From an archaeon (GTDB lineage: Archaea; Nanobdellota; Nanobdellia; Woesearchaeales; JAGVOV01), in contig JAGVOV010000134.1 of NCBI GenBank assembly GCA_020052545.1, forward strand, positions 1 to 6,107: 6,107 nucleotides of DNA, given 5' to 3'. Under the pieces are notes generated by a model. That model was not told the origin of the DNA, searched no databases, and worked only from the letters and a program-made list of their open reading frames with translations. How positions within the stretch are numbered: position 1 is the first letter of the stretch; every line of letters starts with the position of its first letter. Positions 1 to 4,935 of the stretch are shown here, in pieces. Position numbers and translations under genes: made by a program.

Positions 1-19
1 CACTAATACAGAGGATAAA

Positions 20-1438
20 ATGAAATTTGATGAAATGGGTTTAGACAAGGCTTTACTTAGAGCCACAGCAGATATGGGTTACACTGAGCCGACAAAGGTG
101 CAGGAGCTTTCCATCCCGATATTGAGGGCTGGAAAAGATCTTATTGCGCAGAGCGAGACAGGTTCAGGAAAGACTGCAGCATTCGGGCTGCCGATACTTG
201 AGAAAATCCAAAACAACGGCAGAATACAGGCGTTGATAGTTGCCCCTACAAGGGAGCTTGTAGATCAGATAGGCAAAGAGCTGCATAAATATTCGAAATA
301 CAGGCGCACCAGCATAGCAGTTGTCTATGGCGGCGTCTCCATGAGTCCTCAGATAGAAAAGCTGAGGAGAGCTGAGATAGTTGCTGCGACACCAGGCAGA
401 TTGCTCGATCATATGAGACAGGGCAACATAGACCTATCTCATGTTAAATTTTTTGTGCTTGATGAAGCTGACAAGATGTTTGACATGGGCTTCATTGATG
501 ATGTGAGGATGATAGTGAGCCAGATACCGAAAGATAGGCAGACGATGCTCTTTTCTGCAACCATAGGTACAGAGATCAGGTCGCTCTCCAGGGATTATAT
601 GAGAAGCCCGGAATCTGTCACAGCCAACATCCTTGTGGACAAGAGCTTATTGAAGCAGTTCTTCTATAATGTTGATACAAGAGACAAGTTCAGCTTGCTT
701 CTGCACCTTCTGCAGAAGGAGAATTCAAGCCTTGTCATGGTGTTCTGCTCCACAAGGTCTAACACGGACCTTATTGCTGGAAACCTCCAGAAGAACGGCG
801 TGAAAGCGATGCCGATACATGGAGGGCATACACAGAACAAGAGGCTTAAGATACTTGAGGATTTCCACAAAGGAGAGCTGCATGTCCTTGTGGCGACTGA
901 TGTGGCTGCGCGCGGGCTTGACATCAAGAATGTGACACATGTATACAATTATGACATCCCAAAGACAAGCCAGGAATACATCCATAGGATAGGCAGGACT
1001 GCAAGGGCAGGAAAGTCAGGGAAAGCCATCTCCATATTGGCAGAGCGCGACCATGACAATTTCAGGAGCGTCTGCAGAGACCCGACCTTGAACATCGAGC
1101 AGCTGTCAATGCCGCAGTTCAATCGCGTCCCATTTATAAGATTCAGGGAAAGGGATGAAAGAGGAGAGAGGCGCGGCTACAAGAGCCACGATCGCGGCTA
1201 TGGGCCTAATAGGGGCAGCGGCAGCGGTGGAAGATTGCCGAGCGGCAACCGCAGCTACGGTGACAGAAGGCCGAGCGGCGGTAGTAGCGGCTATGGCGGA
1301 AGACCGTCAGGCGGCAATCGCGGCTACGGTGACAGAAGGCCGAGCGGCGGCGGCTTCTCCAGATCAGAAGGCTCAGGACAAGAAGGTAGGAGCGAAAGAA
1401 GCGAAAAGATACCCTCCCACTGGAATGTCAATAAATAA
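20..1438 (+). CDS. DEAD-box ATP-dependent RNA helicase with RGG-rich tail (RhlE/CsdA-like)
   Basis: ATP-dependent RNA unwinding or RNP remodelling enzyme, 472 residues, cytoplasmic. All family motifs are visible in order: Q motif (F3 to Q28), motif I ETGSGKT (46-52), Ia PTREL (76-80), TPGR (124-127), DEAD (148-151), SAT (179-181), motif IV around VFCST (241-245), motif V ATDVAARGLDI (292-302) and motif VI HRIGRTARAG (322-331). The two RecA-like domains end near residue 365. The last ~100 residues are low-complexity Arg/Gly/Ser/Tyr, typical of RNA-binding tails on such helicases, and contain an in-frame repeat. The ATG at 20 is preceded by GAGG (11-14) with 5-nt spacing, so the start is credible although only 19 bases lie upstream. 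By family, roles in ribosome assembly or cold-stress RNA unfolding are likely; the exact substrate cannot be read here. It runs tail-to-tail with a box C/D sRNA. The overlapping open frame at 1155-1595 is a by-product of the repeat. Confidence 0.95.
   Translation: MKFDEMGLDKALLRATADMGYTEPTKVQELSIPILRAGKDLIAQSETGSGKTAAFGLPILEKIQNNGRIQALIVAPTRELVDQIGKELHKYSKYRRTSIAVVYGGVSMSPQIEKLRRAEIVAATPGRLLDHMRQGNIDLSHVKFFVLDEADKMFDMGFIDDVRMIVSQIPKDRQTMLFSATIGTEIRSLSRDYMRSPESVTANILVDKSLLKQFFYNVDTRDKFSLLLHLLQKENSSLVMVFCSTRSNTDLIAGNLQKNGVKAMPIHGGHTQNKRLKILEDFHKGELHVLVATDVAARGLDIKNVTHVYNYDIPKTSQEYIHRIGRTARAGKSGKAISILAERDHDNFRSVCRDPTLNIEQLSMPQFNRVPFIRFRERDERGERRGYKSHDRGYGPNRGSGSGGRLPSGNRSYGDRRPSGGSSGYGGRPSGGNRGYGDRRPSGGGFSRSEGSGQEGRSERSEKIPSHWNVNK
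1242..1350 (+). repeat. In-frame 69-bp-offset repeat encoding the RGG-type tail
   Basis: Two 40-base copies, 1242-1281 and 1311-1350, match at 38 of 40 positions. The offset of 69 bases is exactly 23 codons, so the repeat preserves the frame of the helicase. Each copy encodes a GNR-(S/G)-YGDRRPSGG peptide. A partial, more diverged unit (GYGGRPSGG) lies between them. This is expansion of an RNA-binding tail rather than a mobile element. Confidence 0.85.
1429..1438 (-). terminator. T-rich 3' end of the C/D sRNA
   Basis: On the minus strand the sRNA stem is followed directly by TTATTTATTG (1438-1429), a T-rich run of the kind at which archaeal RNA polymerase stops. It overlaps the last codons and stop of the helicase on the other strand. 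Mature ends may instead come from trimming. Confidence 0.4.
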
Positions 1439-1495
1439 GCCTCAGCGCGTTTTGAATTTCATCAGTGGTCAGACGGGGATAACGTCATCATCGGC
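1439..1495 (-). ncRNA. Box C/D small guide RNA, dual guide
   Basis: Read on the minus strand from 1495, the elements are: stem GCC (1495-1493), one linker base G, box C ATGATGA (1491-1485), a 12-nt guide (1484-1473), box D' CTGA (1472-1469), a 4-nt spacer (1468-1465), box C' TGATGA (1464-1459), a 13-nt guide (1458-1446), box D CTGA (1445-1442) and stem GGC (1441-1439). Order, spacings, closing stem next to the C/D kink-turn and total length of 57 nt are those of archaeal box C/D sRNAs, which direct fibrillarin-dependent 2'-O-methylation. The D' guide CGTTATCCCCGT pairs over 10 nt with CGGGGAUAAC, a conserved segment of 23S rRNA beside the peptidyl transferase centre. By the box+5 rule the target is G2446 (E. 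coli numbering, recalled from memory). I found no target for the D guide AATTCAAAACGCG. A TATA box lies ~25 nt upstream and a T-rich run follows the stem. Confidence 0.86.
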
Positions 1496-1512
1496 AATGT
1501 TAGAATTAATCG

Positions 1513-1526
1513 CTTTATATAAAAAA
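1513..1526 (-). promoter_or_regulatory. Archaeal TATA box for the C/D sRNA
   Basis: On the minus strand TTTTTTATATAAAG (1526-1513) has the palindromic core TTATATAA centred near 1518.5, preceded by purine-rich GAGGAAG, a possible BRE. The usual 25-27 nt step to the start site lands at about 1492-1494, practically on the 5' end of the sRNA at 1495. Because the core is symmetric, it could also fire rightwards (start near 1545), but that would give the regulator a ~75-nt leader with no obvious ribosome binding site. Confidence 0.65.
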
Positions 1527-1569
1527 CTTCCTCTGGTTATGTTTCAATGCAAGATTGTTGTCCTTATTC

Positions 1570-1587
1570 TTTGCCATAAACGGCAAA
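1570..1587. repeat. Inverted repeat upstream of the regulator promoter
   Basis: TTTGCC (1570-1575) and GGCAAA (1582-1587) form perfect 6-bp arms around ATAAAC. It ends where the first 36-bp promoter unit begins, in the BRE/upstream position of the TATA-like box, and has the same 6-base spacer as the downstream dyads but a different sequence. It could be an operator for another factor. It is not followed by a T-run on either strand, which argues against an intrinsic terminator. Confidence 0.45.
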
Positions 1588-1596
1588 AAATATAAA
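1587..1596 (+). promoter_or_regulatory. TATA-like box of the HxlR-family gene
   Basis: AAAATATAAA, centred near 1593, lies 27 nt before the ATG at 1620, the normal archaeal TATA-to-start-site distance. Transcription would therefore begin at or next to the ATG, giving a leaderless mRNA. That explains why no Shine-Dalgarno motif sits at a usable distance. A weaker second copy (AAAATAAATA, 1623-1632) bears the same relation to the ATG at 1656. Confidence 0.5.
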
Positions 1597-1599
1597 CTG

Positions 1600-1619
1600 A
1601 GGTTTCTCTTAGGAAACCT
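1600..1619. promoter_or_regulatory. Operator-like dyad 1
   Basis: AGGTTTC (1600-1606) and GAAACCT (1613-1619) are perfect 7-bp inverted arms with a 6-base spacer. The site fills the space between the TATA-like box and the ATG at 1620, where a bound repressor would block RNA polymerase. Two-fold symmetry suits a dimeric winged-helix protein such as the HxlR-family product encoded immediately downstream, suggesting autoregulation. Confidence 0.6.
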
Positions 1620-2009
1620 ATGAAAATAAATACTGAGGTTTCTCCGAAGATACCTATGGAATGCAAAGTGCTCGGGATCCAGAGCCTTATGGGCAAGAAA
1701 TGGACAATACGGGTTCTTGATGAGCTGAACGAGAAGAAAGTGCTGAGCTACAACAGGCTTGAATCAAGCATAAAAGGGATAACGGCGAAGCTTCTGGTCA
1801 AAAGGCTGAATGAGCTCAAGGATGGCGGCATAATCGAGAGAAAGATAGTGAACAACAAGCCGCTGAAGGTCGAGTACAGGCTCACAAAGATGGGCAAGGA
1901 CCTTCTCTTGGTTGTGAAGAAGCTAAAGGATTGGGGCATAGAATACAATTTAGTTCCAAAGAACTGCAGCAAGAACAACTGCAACGCGTGCCTGAATGAG
2001 AAGAGATAA
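1620..2009 (+). CDS. HxlR-family winged-helix regulator with cysteine-rich C-terminus
   Basis: 129-residue DNA-binding regulator. The HxlR pattern is clear: an N-terminal Cys (C15), LMGKKWTIRVLDEL (23-36) corresponding to the family's GGKW...L.eL helix, the recognition-helix region IKGITAKLLVKRLNELKDGGIIER (51-74), the wing ending in VEYRLTKMGKDL (84-95) and the closing helix up to DWG (104-106). The family generally acts as dimeric repressors or activators responding to redox or electrophile stress, often through the N-terminal Cys. Unusually, the tail adds C116-x4-C121-x2-C124, so with C15 there are four cysteines available for a metal, Fe-S or redox switch (inference). Start is ambiguous: ATG at 1620 (probably leaderless) or in-frame ATG at 1656 (117 residues), both immediately after dyad operators. 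It lies 59 nt upstream of the membrane protein and nirK, which it probably controls. Confidence 0.87.
   Translation: MKINTEVSPKIPMECKVLGIQSLMGKKWTIRVLDELNEKKVLSYNRLESSIKGITAKLLVKRLNELKDGGIIERKIVNNKPLKVEYRLTKMGKDLLLVVKKLKDWGIEYNLVPKNCSKNNCNACLNEKR
1636..1655. promoter_or_regulatory. Operator-like dyad 2
   Basis: AGGTTTC (1636-1642) and GATACCT (1649-1655) repeat the geometry of dyad 1, with one mismatch between the arms and again a 6-base spacer. It directly abuts the in-frame ATG at 1656. Centre-to-centre distance to dyad 1 is 36 bp, so two dimers could bind in tandem. Confidence 0.5.
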
Positions 2010-2020
2010 TAGAGAACCCA

Positions 2021-2032
2021 AGGAATATTCCT
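2021..2032. promoter_or_regulatory. Perfect 12-bp palindrome upstream of the membrane-protein gene
   Basis: AGGAATATTCCT is fully self-complementary and sits in the 59-nt gap after the regulator gene, 36 nt before the next ATG. Its AATATT core is about 25 nt from a possible transcript start near 2052, so it may be a TATA element or a protein site. A 12-base part (GAATATTCCTAT) recurs at 4959-4970 upstream of metK. Function is unknown. Confidence 0.3.
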
Positions 2033-2057
2033 ATTCTTTCTTATACATTGAAACCTT

Positions 2058-2063
2058 GAGGTG
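2058..2063 (+). promoter_or_regulatory. Shine-Dalgarno GAGGTG of the membrane-protein gene
   Basis: GAGGTG lies 5 nt before the ATG at 2069 and fixes that start. It is embedded in GAAACCTTGAGGTGGTTT (2050-2067), which contains the operator half-site GAAACCT and an AAACC/GGTTT inverted pair. A regulator binding site may therefore overlap the ribosome binding site. Confidence 0.7.
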
Positions 2064-2068
2064 GTTTA

Positions 2069-2452
2069 ATGGAAAATGAAAAAAAGATAGAGTGGACATT
2101 AAGGGTGGCCATGTTCGGCGAGTTTTTGGGCCATGGTATCTTTGCCATACAACTGAAGACGCATTTCCTTGAGATGCTGACGGCATTTACTACCCTAAGC
2201 GGGACCACGGCGAATTATGTGATGACTGCTATAGGAATCTTAGATGTCCTAGTGGCAATAACAGTGCTGTTCTATCCATTCAGGCTGCTGCTGATATATG
2301 GGGCAGTGTGGGCATTCTTGACAGCATTGGCAAGGCCGATAGCAGGAGACTCATTCTGGGACTTCGTCGAGAGATGGGCGAATGTAGGCGTCCCGCTGGC
2401 GCTGCTCTGGCTGAGAGGATGGCCAAAGACATGGAAAGAATTATGGAGCTAA
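2069..2452 (+). CDS. Small four-helix membrane protein, DoxX-like
   Basis: 127 residues with four hydrophobic stretches at roughly 11-28, 50-68, 71-88 and 100-115 and a short charged N-terminus. There is no signal peptide or cysteine. Size, topology and the FLGHG segment in helix 1 followed by a GILD segment in helix 2 resemble the broad DoxX-like family, membrane proteins often found beside respiratory or redox genes, but the match is by eye. Polar residues placed in or next to helices (E18, H22, D59, R89, E101, R102) are candidates for a functional site. It is flanked by the HxlR regulator upstream and nirK 45 nt downstream, so a supporting role in nitrite reduction, quinol or redox chemistry is plausible but unproved. 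The ATG at 2069 has a strong Shine-Dalgarno motif. A hairpin with T-tract overlaps the stop codon. Confidence 0.8.
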   Translation: MENEKKIEWTLRVAMFGEFLGHGIFAIQLKTHFLEMLTAFTTLSGTTANYVMTAIGILDVLVAITVLFYPFRLLLIYGAVWAFLTALARPIAGDSFWDFVERWANVGVPLALLWLRGWPKTWKELWS

Positions 2453-2470
2453 GCTCCATTTTTTATTTTT
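2443..2470 (+). terminator. Hairpin plus T-tract between membrane-protein gene and nirK
   Basis: ATGGAGCT (2443-2450) and AGCTCCAT (2452-2459) are perfect inverted arms around one base; sterically this folds as a 6-bp stem ATGGAG/CTCCAT with loop CTAAG. TTTTTTATTTTT (2459-2470) follows at once. The stem contains the last codons and the stop (2450-2452) of the membrane-protein gene. It looks like an intrinsic or T-tract terminator that would reduce read-through into nirK. Confidence 0.65.
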
Positions 2471-2497
2471 GTAATAAAATAAGCAAAAAGAGGCAAA

Positions 2498-3724
2498 ATG
2501 AATTTAGTTCCGTATCAAATTGTTAGGATATTATTCCTTTTAATCGCTATTGTAAGTGTTATTGCCACAATTCTTTTAATCAAGAAGATGCGCGCAAAGT
2601 CAAAGAAATGGCGTGCACTTCACCTGATTGAGACTGAAGCCATCGTCCTCCTGATAACTTTGTTCATCGGCCTTTTCGCGGGTGTCGCCTACAGCGGTTT
2701 CCCTTCACTGCCGATGTTCGTCAAGACCGTAGGCCCCGGTGCTGGACCACAGCTGCCTCTGTCATCGGCCTTCAAGTTCTTGATGAACATGAATAATTTC
2801 GACAGGGTCAAGGATATCGCCGCAGATCCGAACAAAATTCCTGCTCCGATAACTAGGAAGACGCCAGATATCGTTAATCTGACCCTGACCGCAAGCGAGG
2901 TTCTGGCAGAGATCAAGGACGGCACCACTTTTAATTATTGGACTTTCGACAATCAGGTGCCTGGGCCTTTCATAAGGGCCAGAGTCGGAGATACAATACA
3001 GGTCAAGCTGATAAACAAGAAAGGCAATTTGCATGAGCACTCAGTGGATTTCCATGCGGTCAACGGCCCAGGCGGCGGCGCTTCTGTGCTGAAAGCGATG
3101 CCAGGTCAAGAGGCCGTATTTGTATTCAAGGCGTTGAATCCCGGGATCTATATATATCATTGCGCGAGCCCGCCAAGCCCGGCGATGCATATGGCCCATG
3201 GCCAGTATGGCCTCATCCTCATCGAGCCGGAAGAAGGCCTGCCGAAAGTCGACAGGGAATTCTATGTAGTTCAGGGTGAGATATACACGACAGGCAACAT
3301 AGGCGACAAGGGACTGCAGGCTTTTGATGCGATGGCGATGCTTGATGGCAATCCAAATTATGTCGTTTTCAATGGGAGAGTTGGCGGCCTGACAGGAAAG
3401 ATGGAAGCGAAGGTTGGCGACACTGTCAGGATATATGTTGGTAATGGTGGGGTGAATCTTATTTCCTCTTTCCACATAATAGGAGAAATATTTGACACAG
3501 TTTATCCGGAAGGTTCTATTGGAGGAGCAATGTTCCATAATGTGCAGTCAACCATAATTCCGGCCGGAGGAGCCGCAATAGTTGAATTTAAAGTTGAAGA
3601 GCCGGGCAATTATGTCCTTGTTGATCATGCTCTTGCAAGGGTCGATAAAGGCGCTTTTGGAATATTAAAATCAATAGGGATCCATAATGGAGAAATTTAT
3701 TATCCAAATCCGGCAAAAATATAA
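2498..3724 (+). CDS. nirK: Copper-containing nitrite reductase, AniA-like, membrane-anchored
   Basis: Reduces nitrite to nitric oxide with one electron. 408 residues: two transmembrane helices (about 8-28 and 43-65) joined by a Lys/Arg-rich loop (29-39) that by the positive-inside rule is cytoplasmic, so both the N-terminus and the catalytic part face outside. Two cupredoxin domains follow (about 123-245 and 250-395). Aligned from memory with AniA and Alcaligenes NirK, type 2 copper ligands are H186, H221 and H377; catalytic residues are D184 (HSVDFH) and H326 (SSFHIIGE); type 1 ligands are H181, C222 and H231. The axial type 1 ligand, normally Met five residues after the last His, is Q236 (codon CAG, 3203-3205). 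The segments EGLPKVDREFYV and VVFNGRVGGLTG are close to AniA. No cytochrome or extra cupredoxin domain is fused. The ATG has GAGG (2490-2493) 4 nt upstream. Its neighbours suggest nitrite/NO regulation; use as detoxification or electron sink is inference. Confidence 0.95.
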   Translation: MNLVPYQIVRILFLLIAIVSVIATILLIKKMRAKSKKWRALHLIETEAIVLLITLFIGLFAGVAYSGFPSLPMFVKTVGPGAGPQLPLSSAFKFLMNMNNFDRVKDIAADPNKIPAPITRKTPDIVNLTLTASEVLAEIKDGTTFNYWTFDNQVPGPFIRARVGDTIQVKLINKKGNLHEHSVDFHAVNGPGGGASVLKAMPGQEAVFVFKALNPGIYIYHCASPPSPAMHMAHGQYGLILIEPEEGLPKVDREFYVVQGEIYTTGNIGDKGLQAFDAMAMLDGNPNYVVFNGRVGGLTGKMEAKVGDTVRIYVGNGGVNLISSFHIIGEIFDTVYPEGSIGGAMFHNVQSTIIPAGGAAIVEFKVEEPGNYVLVDHALARVDKGAFGILKSIGIHNGEIYYPNPAKI

Positions 3725-3735
3725 AATAAAGAAGG

Positions 3736-3770
3736 GATGCATTAATTACTTAATTCCTGCATCTTTTTTT
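3736..3770. terminator. Bidirectional terminator between convergent nirK and metK
   Basis: GATGCA (3736-3741) pairs with TGCATC (3758-3763), and ATTAA (3741-3745) with TTAAT (3750-3754) around loop TTAC, sharing A3741 as alternative pairings. On the plus strand seven T follow (3764-3770), ending nirK transcripts. On the minus strand the hairpin is followed by a CCCTTCTTTATTTTATA run (3735 downwards), ending metK transcripts. The hairpin overlaps the last codons of metK, and the two stop codons are only 21 bases apart. Confidence 0.65.
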
Positions 3771-4903
3771 AATGCTGCTGCCTTGTCTGTCTTCTCCCAT
3801 GTGAAGTCAGGATCATCCCTTCCGAAATGACCATAAGCTGCAGTCTTGCTGTATATCGGCCTTCTCAGATCCAGGCTTTCAATTATGCCGCTAGGCGTCA
3901 ATCTGAAATGTTTCTTGACAAGATCATTTATCTTCTCTTCCGGGATCTTGTTGGTGCCGAAAGTGTCGACATTGACAGATGTCGGCTCAGCTACTCCAAT
4001 GGCGTAAGACAGCTGGACTTCACATTTCTCGGCAAGCCCTGCTGCGACAATATTCTTTGCCACATATCTTGCTACATACGCTCCGCTCCTATCAACCTTG
4101 CTTGGGTCTTTCCCCGAGAATGCTCCGCCGCCGTGCCTTCCGACGCCGCCATAAGTGTCAACTATTATCTTCCTTCCTGTGACGCCAGTGTCTCCCTCAG
4201 GGCCGCCGATGACGAATTTTCCTGTAGCATTTATGTGCACTTTTGTGTTGCTGTCCATCAGGCTTCCGCAGACAGGCTTTATAACTTTATCTAGGATCTC
4301 TTTCTTCAGCTCCGCCTCGTCTATATCATCAGTGTGCTGCTGCGCTATCACCACAGCATCGATCCTCTTTGGCTTCCCGTCATGATATTCAATCGACACC
4401 TGGCTCTTCCCGTCAGGACCAAGATTCTTTATAGCTCCATTTTTTCTCACTTCTGCGAGCTTGCTCGTGAGCTTATGTGCCAAGATGATCGGCAATGGCA
4501 TCAGCTCCGGCGTCTCATTCGTGGCGAAACCGTACATCATCCCCTGATCGCCTGCTCCTTGCTCCTTGCTCTTGCTCTCATTGACACCCTGAGCTATGTC
4601 GGGGCTCTGGCCGTGTATGCTCACCAAGACACCAGCATCATCGCAATCAATCCCGAATTCCGGGTTTGTATATCCAATCTTCTTCAAGGTGTTCCTCACG
4701 ATTGTCTGCACATCTGCATATCCTTTTGTCGTCACTTCTCCTGCTACGACAACAAGGCCAGTGGTGGTGAGAGTCTCTATCGCGACTCTAGAAAATGGAT
4801 CCTGCTTGAGCAGCTCATCAAGTATCGCATCAGACACCTGGTCACATATCTTGTCTGGATGCCCTTCTGTAACAGATTCACTCGTAACGAACGTTTTTTT
4901 CAT
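3746..4903 (-). CDS. metK: S-adenosylmethionine synthetase (methionine adenosyltransferase), bacterial type
   Basis: Makes S-adenosylmethionine from ATP and methionine; cytoplasmic, usually a homotetramer needing Mg and K ions. 385 residues, the normal length. Signature elements are intact: [13 protein letters not shown] (10-22, with H15 and D17 at the ATP/Mg site), GAGDQG (116-121, the second signature), [12 protein letters not shown] (233-244) and [16 protein letters not shown] (257-272, the P-loop-like signature). It belongs to the bacterial/eukaryotic MetK family rather than the divergent archaeal enzyme, which in an archaeal context suggests acquisition or a lineage that replaced the archaeal form. 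Start chosen at 4903: this ATG has GAGGTG (4916-4911) 7 nt upstream, whereas an in-frame TTG at 4918 overlaps that motif and has none. It lies downstream of a radical SAM gene on the same strand and has its own TATA box. The short leader leaves no room for a SAM riboswitch. Confidence 0.97.
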   Translation of the reverse strand: MKKTFVTSESVTEGHPDKICDQVSDAILDELLKQDPFSRVAIETLTTTGLVVVAGEVTTKGYADVQTIVRNTLKKIGYTNPEFGIDCDDAGVLVSIHGQSPDIAQGVNESKSKEQGAGDQGMMYGFATNETPELMPLPIILAHKLTSKLAEVRKNGAIKNLGPDGKSQVSIEYHDGKPKRIDAVVIAQQHTDDIDEAELKKEILDKVIKPVCGSLMDSNTKVHINATGKFVIGGPEGDTGVTGRKIIVDTYGGVGRHGGGAFSGKDPSKVDRSGAYVARYVAKNIVAAGLAEKCEVQLSYAIGVAEPTSVNVDTFGTNKIPEEKINDLVKKHFRLTPSGIIESLDLRRPIYSKTAAYGHFGRDDPDFTWEKTDKAAALKKDAGIK

Positions 4904-4910
4904 CAAAATA

Positions 4911-4916
4911 CACCTC
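4911..4916 (-). promoter_or_regulatory. metK: Shine-Dalgarno GAGGTG deciding the metK start
   Basis: On the minus strand GAGGTG (4916-4911) stands 7 nt before ATG 4903. It is the same hexamer as before the membrane-protein gene at 2058. It rules out the longer in-frame TTG start at 4918. Confidence 0.85.
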
Positions 4917-4935
4917 AAAGCACTGGACTGGGAGG

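Larger units (their letters stand above)
1587..1658 (+). repeat. 36-bp tandem duplication of TATA-operator-ATG
   Basis: Units 1587-1622 and 1623-1658 abut exactly and agree at 30 of 36 positions. Each unit runs AAAATA-rich TATA-like box, ACTGAGGTTTCTC, second half-site, ACCTATG. Both units end in an ATG, and 36 is divisible by three, so the second unit is translated as residues 2-13 of the regulator if the first ATG is used. Differences cluster in the TATA-like box (2), dyad spacer (3) and right arm (1). Confidence 0.85.

Noticed and set aside
1439..1495. Reading the C/D sRNA on the plus strand
   Set aside because: The plus strand has no CTGA or RTGATGA boxes in the required order; all boxes, the stem and the TATA spacing fit only the minus strand.
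1155..1595. 146-residue Ala-rich plus-strand ORF overlapping the helicase tail and running past its stop
   Set aside because: Composition (Ala/Thr/Glu repeats) is simply the shifted frame of the GC-rich RGG repeat. It has no ribosome binding site and no recognisable domain, and it runs through the sRNA locus and promoter.
1439..1619. Small protein gene or insertion-sequence remnant in the 181-nt gap
   Set aside because: No credible ORF, no transposase fragment and no terminal repeats. The gap is explained by the sRNA, its promoter and the regulator's control region.
3041..3538. 165-residue minus-strand ORF opposite nirK
   Set aside because: Antisense shadow of the conserved cupredoxin-coding region; no start signal or recognisable domain.
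4903..4918. Longer metK beginning at an in-frame TTG (five extra residues)
   Set aside because: The TTG overlaps the GAGGTG motif that serves ATG 4903 and lies at the predicted transcript start. Family proteins begin close to the [17 protein letters not shown] segment.
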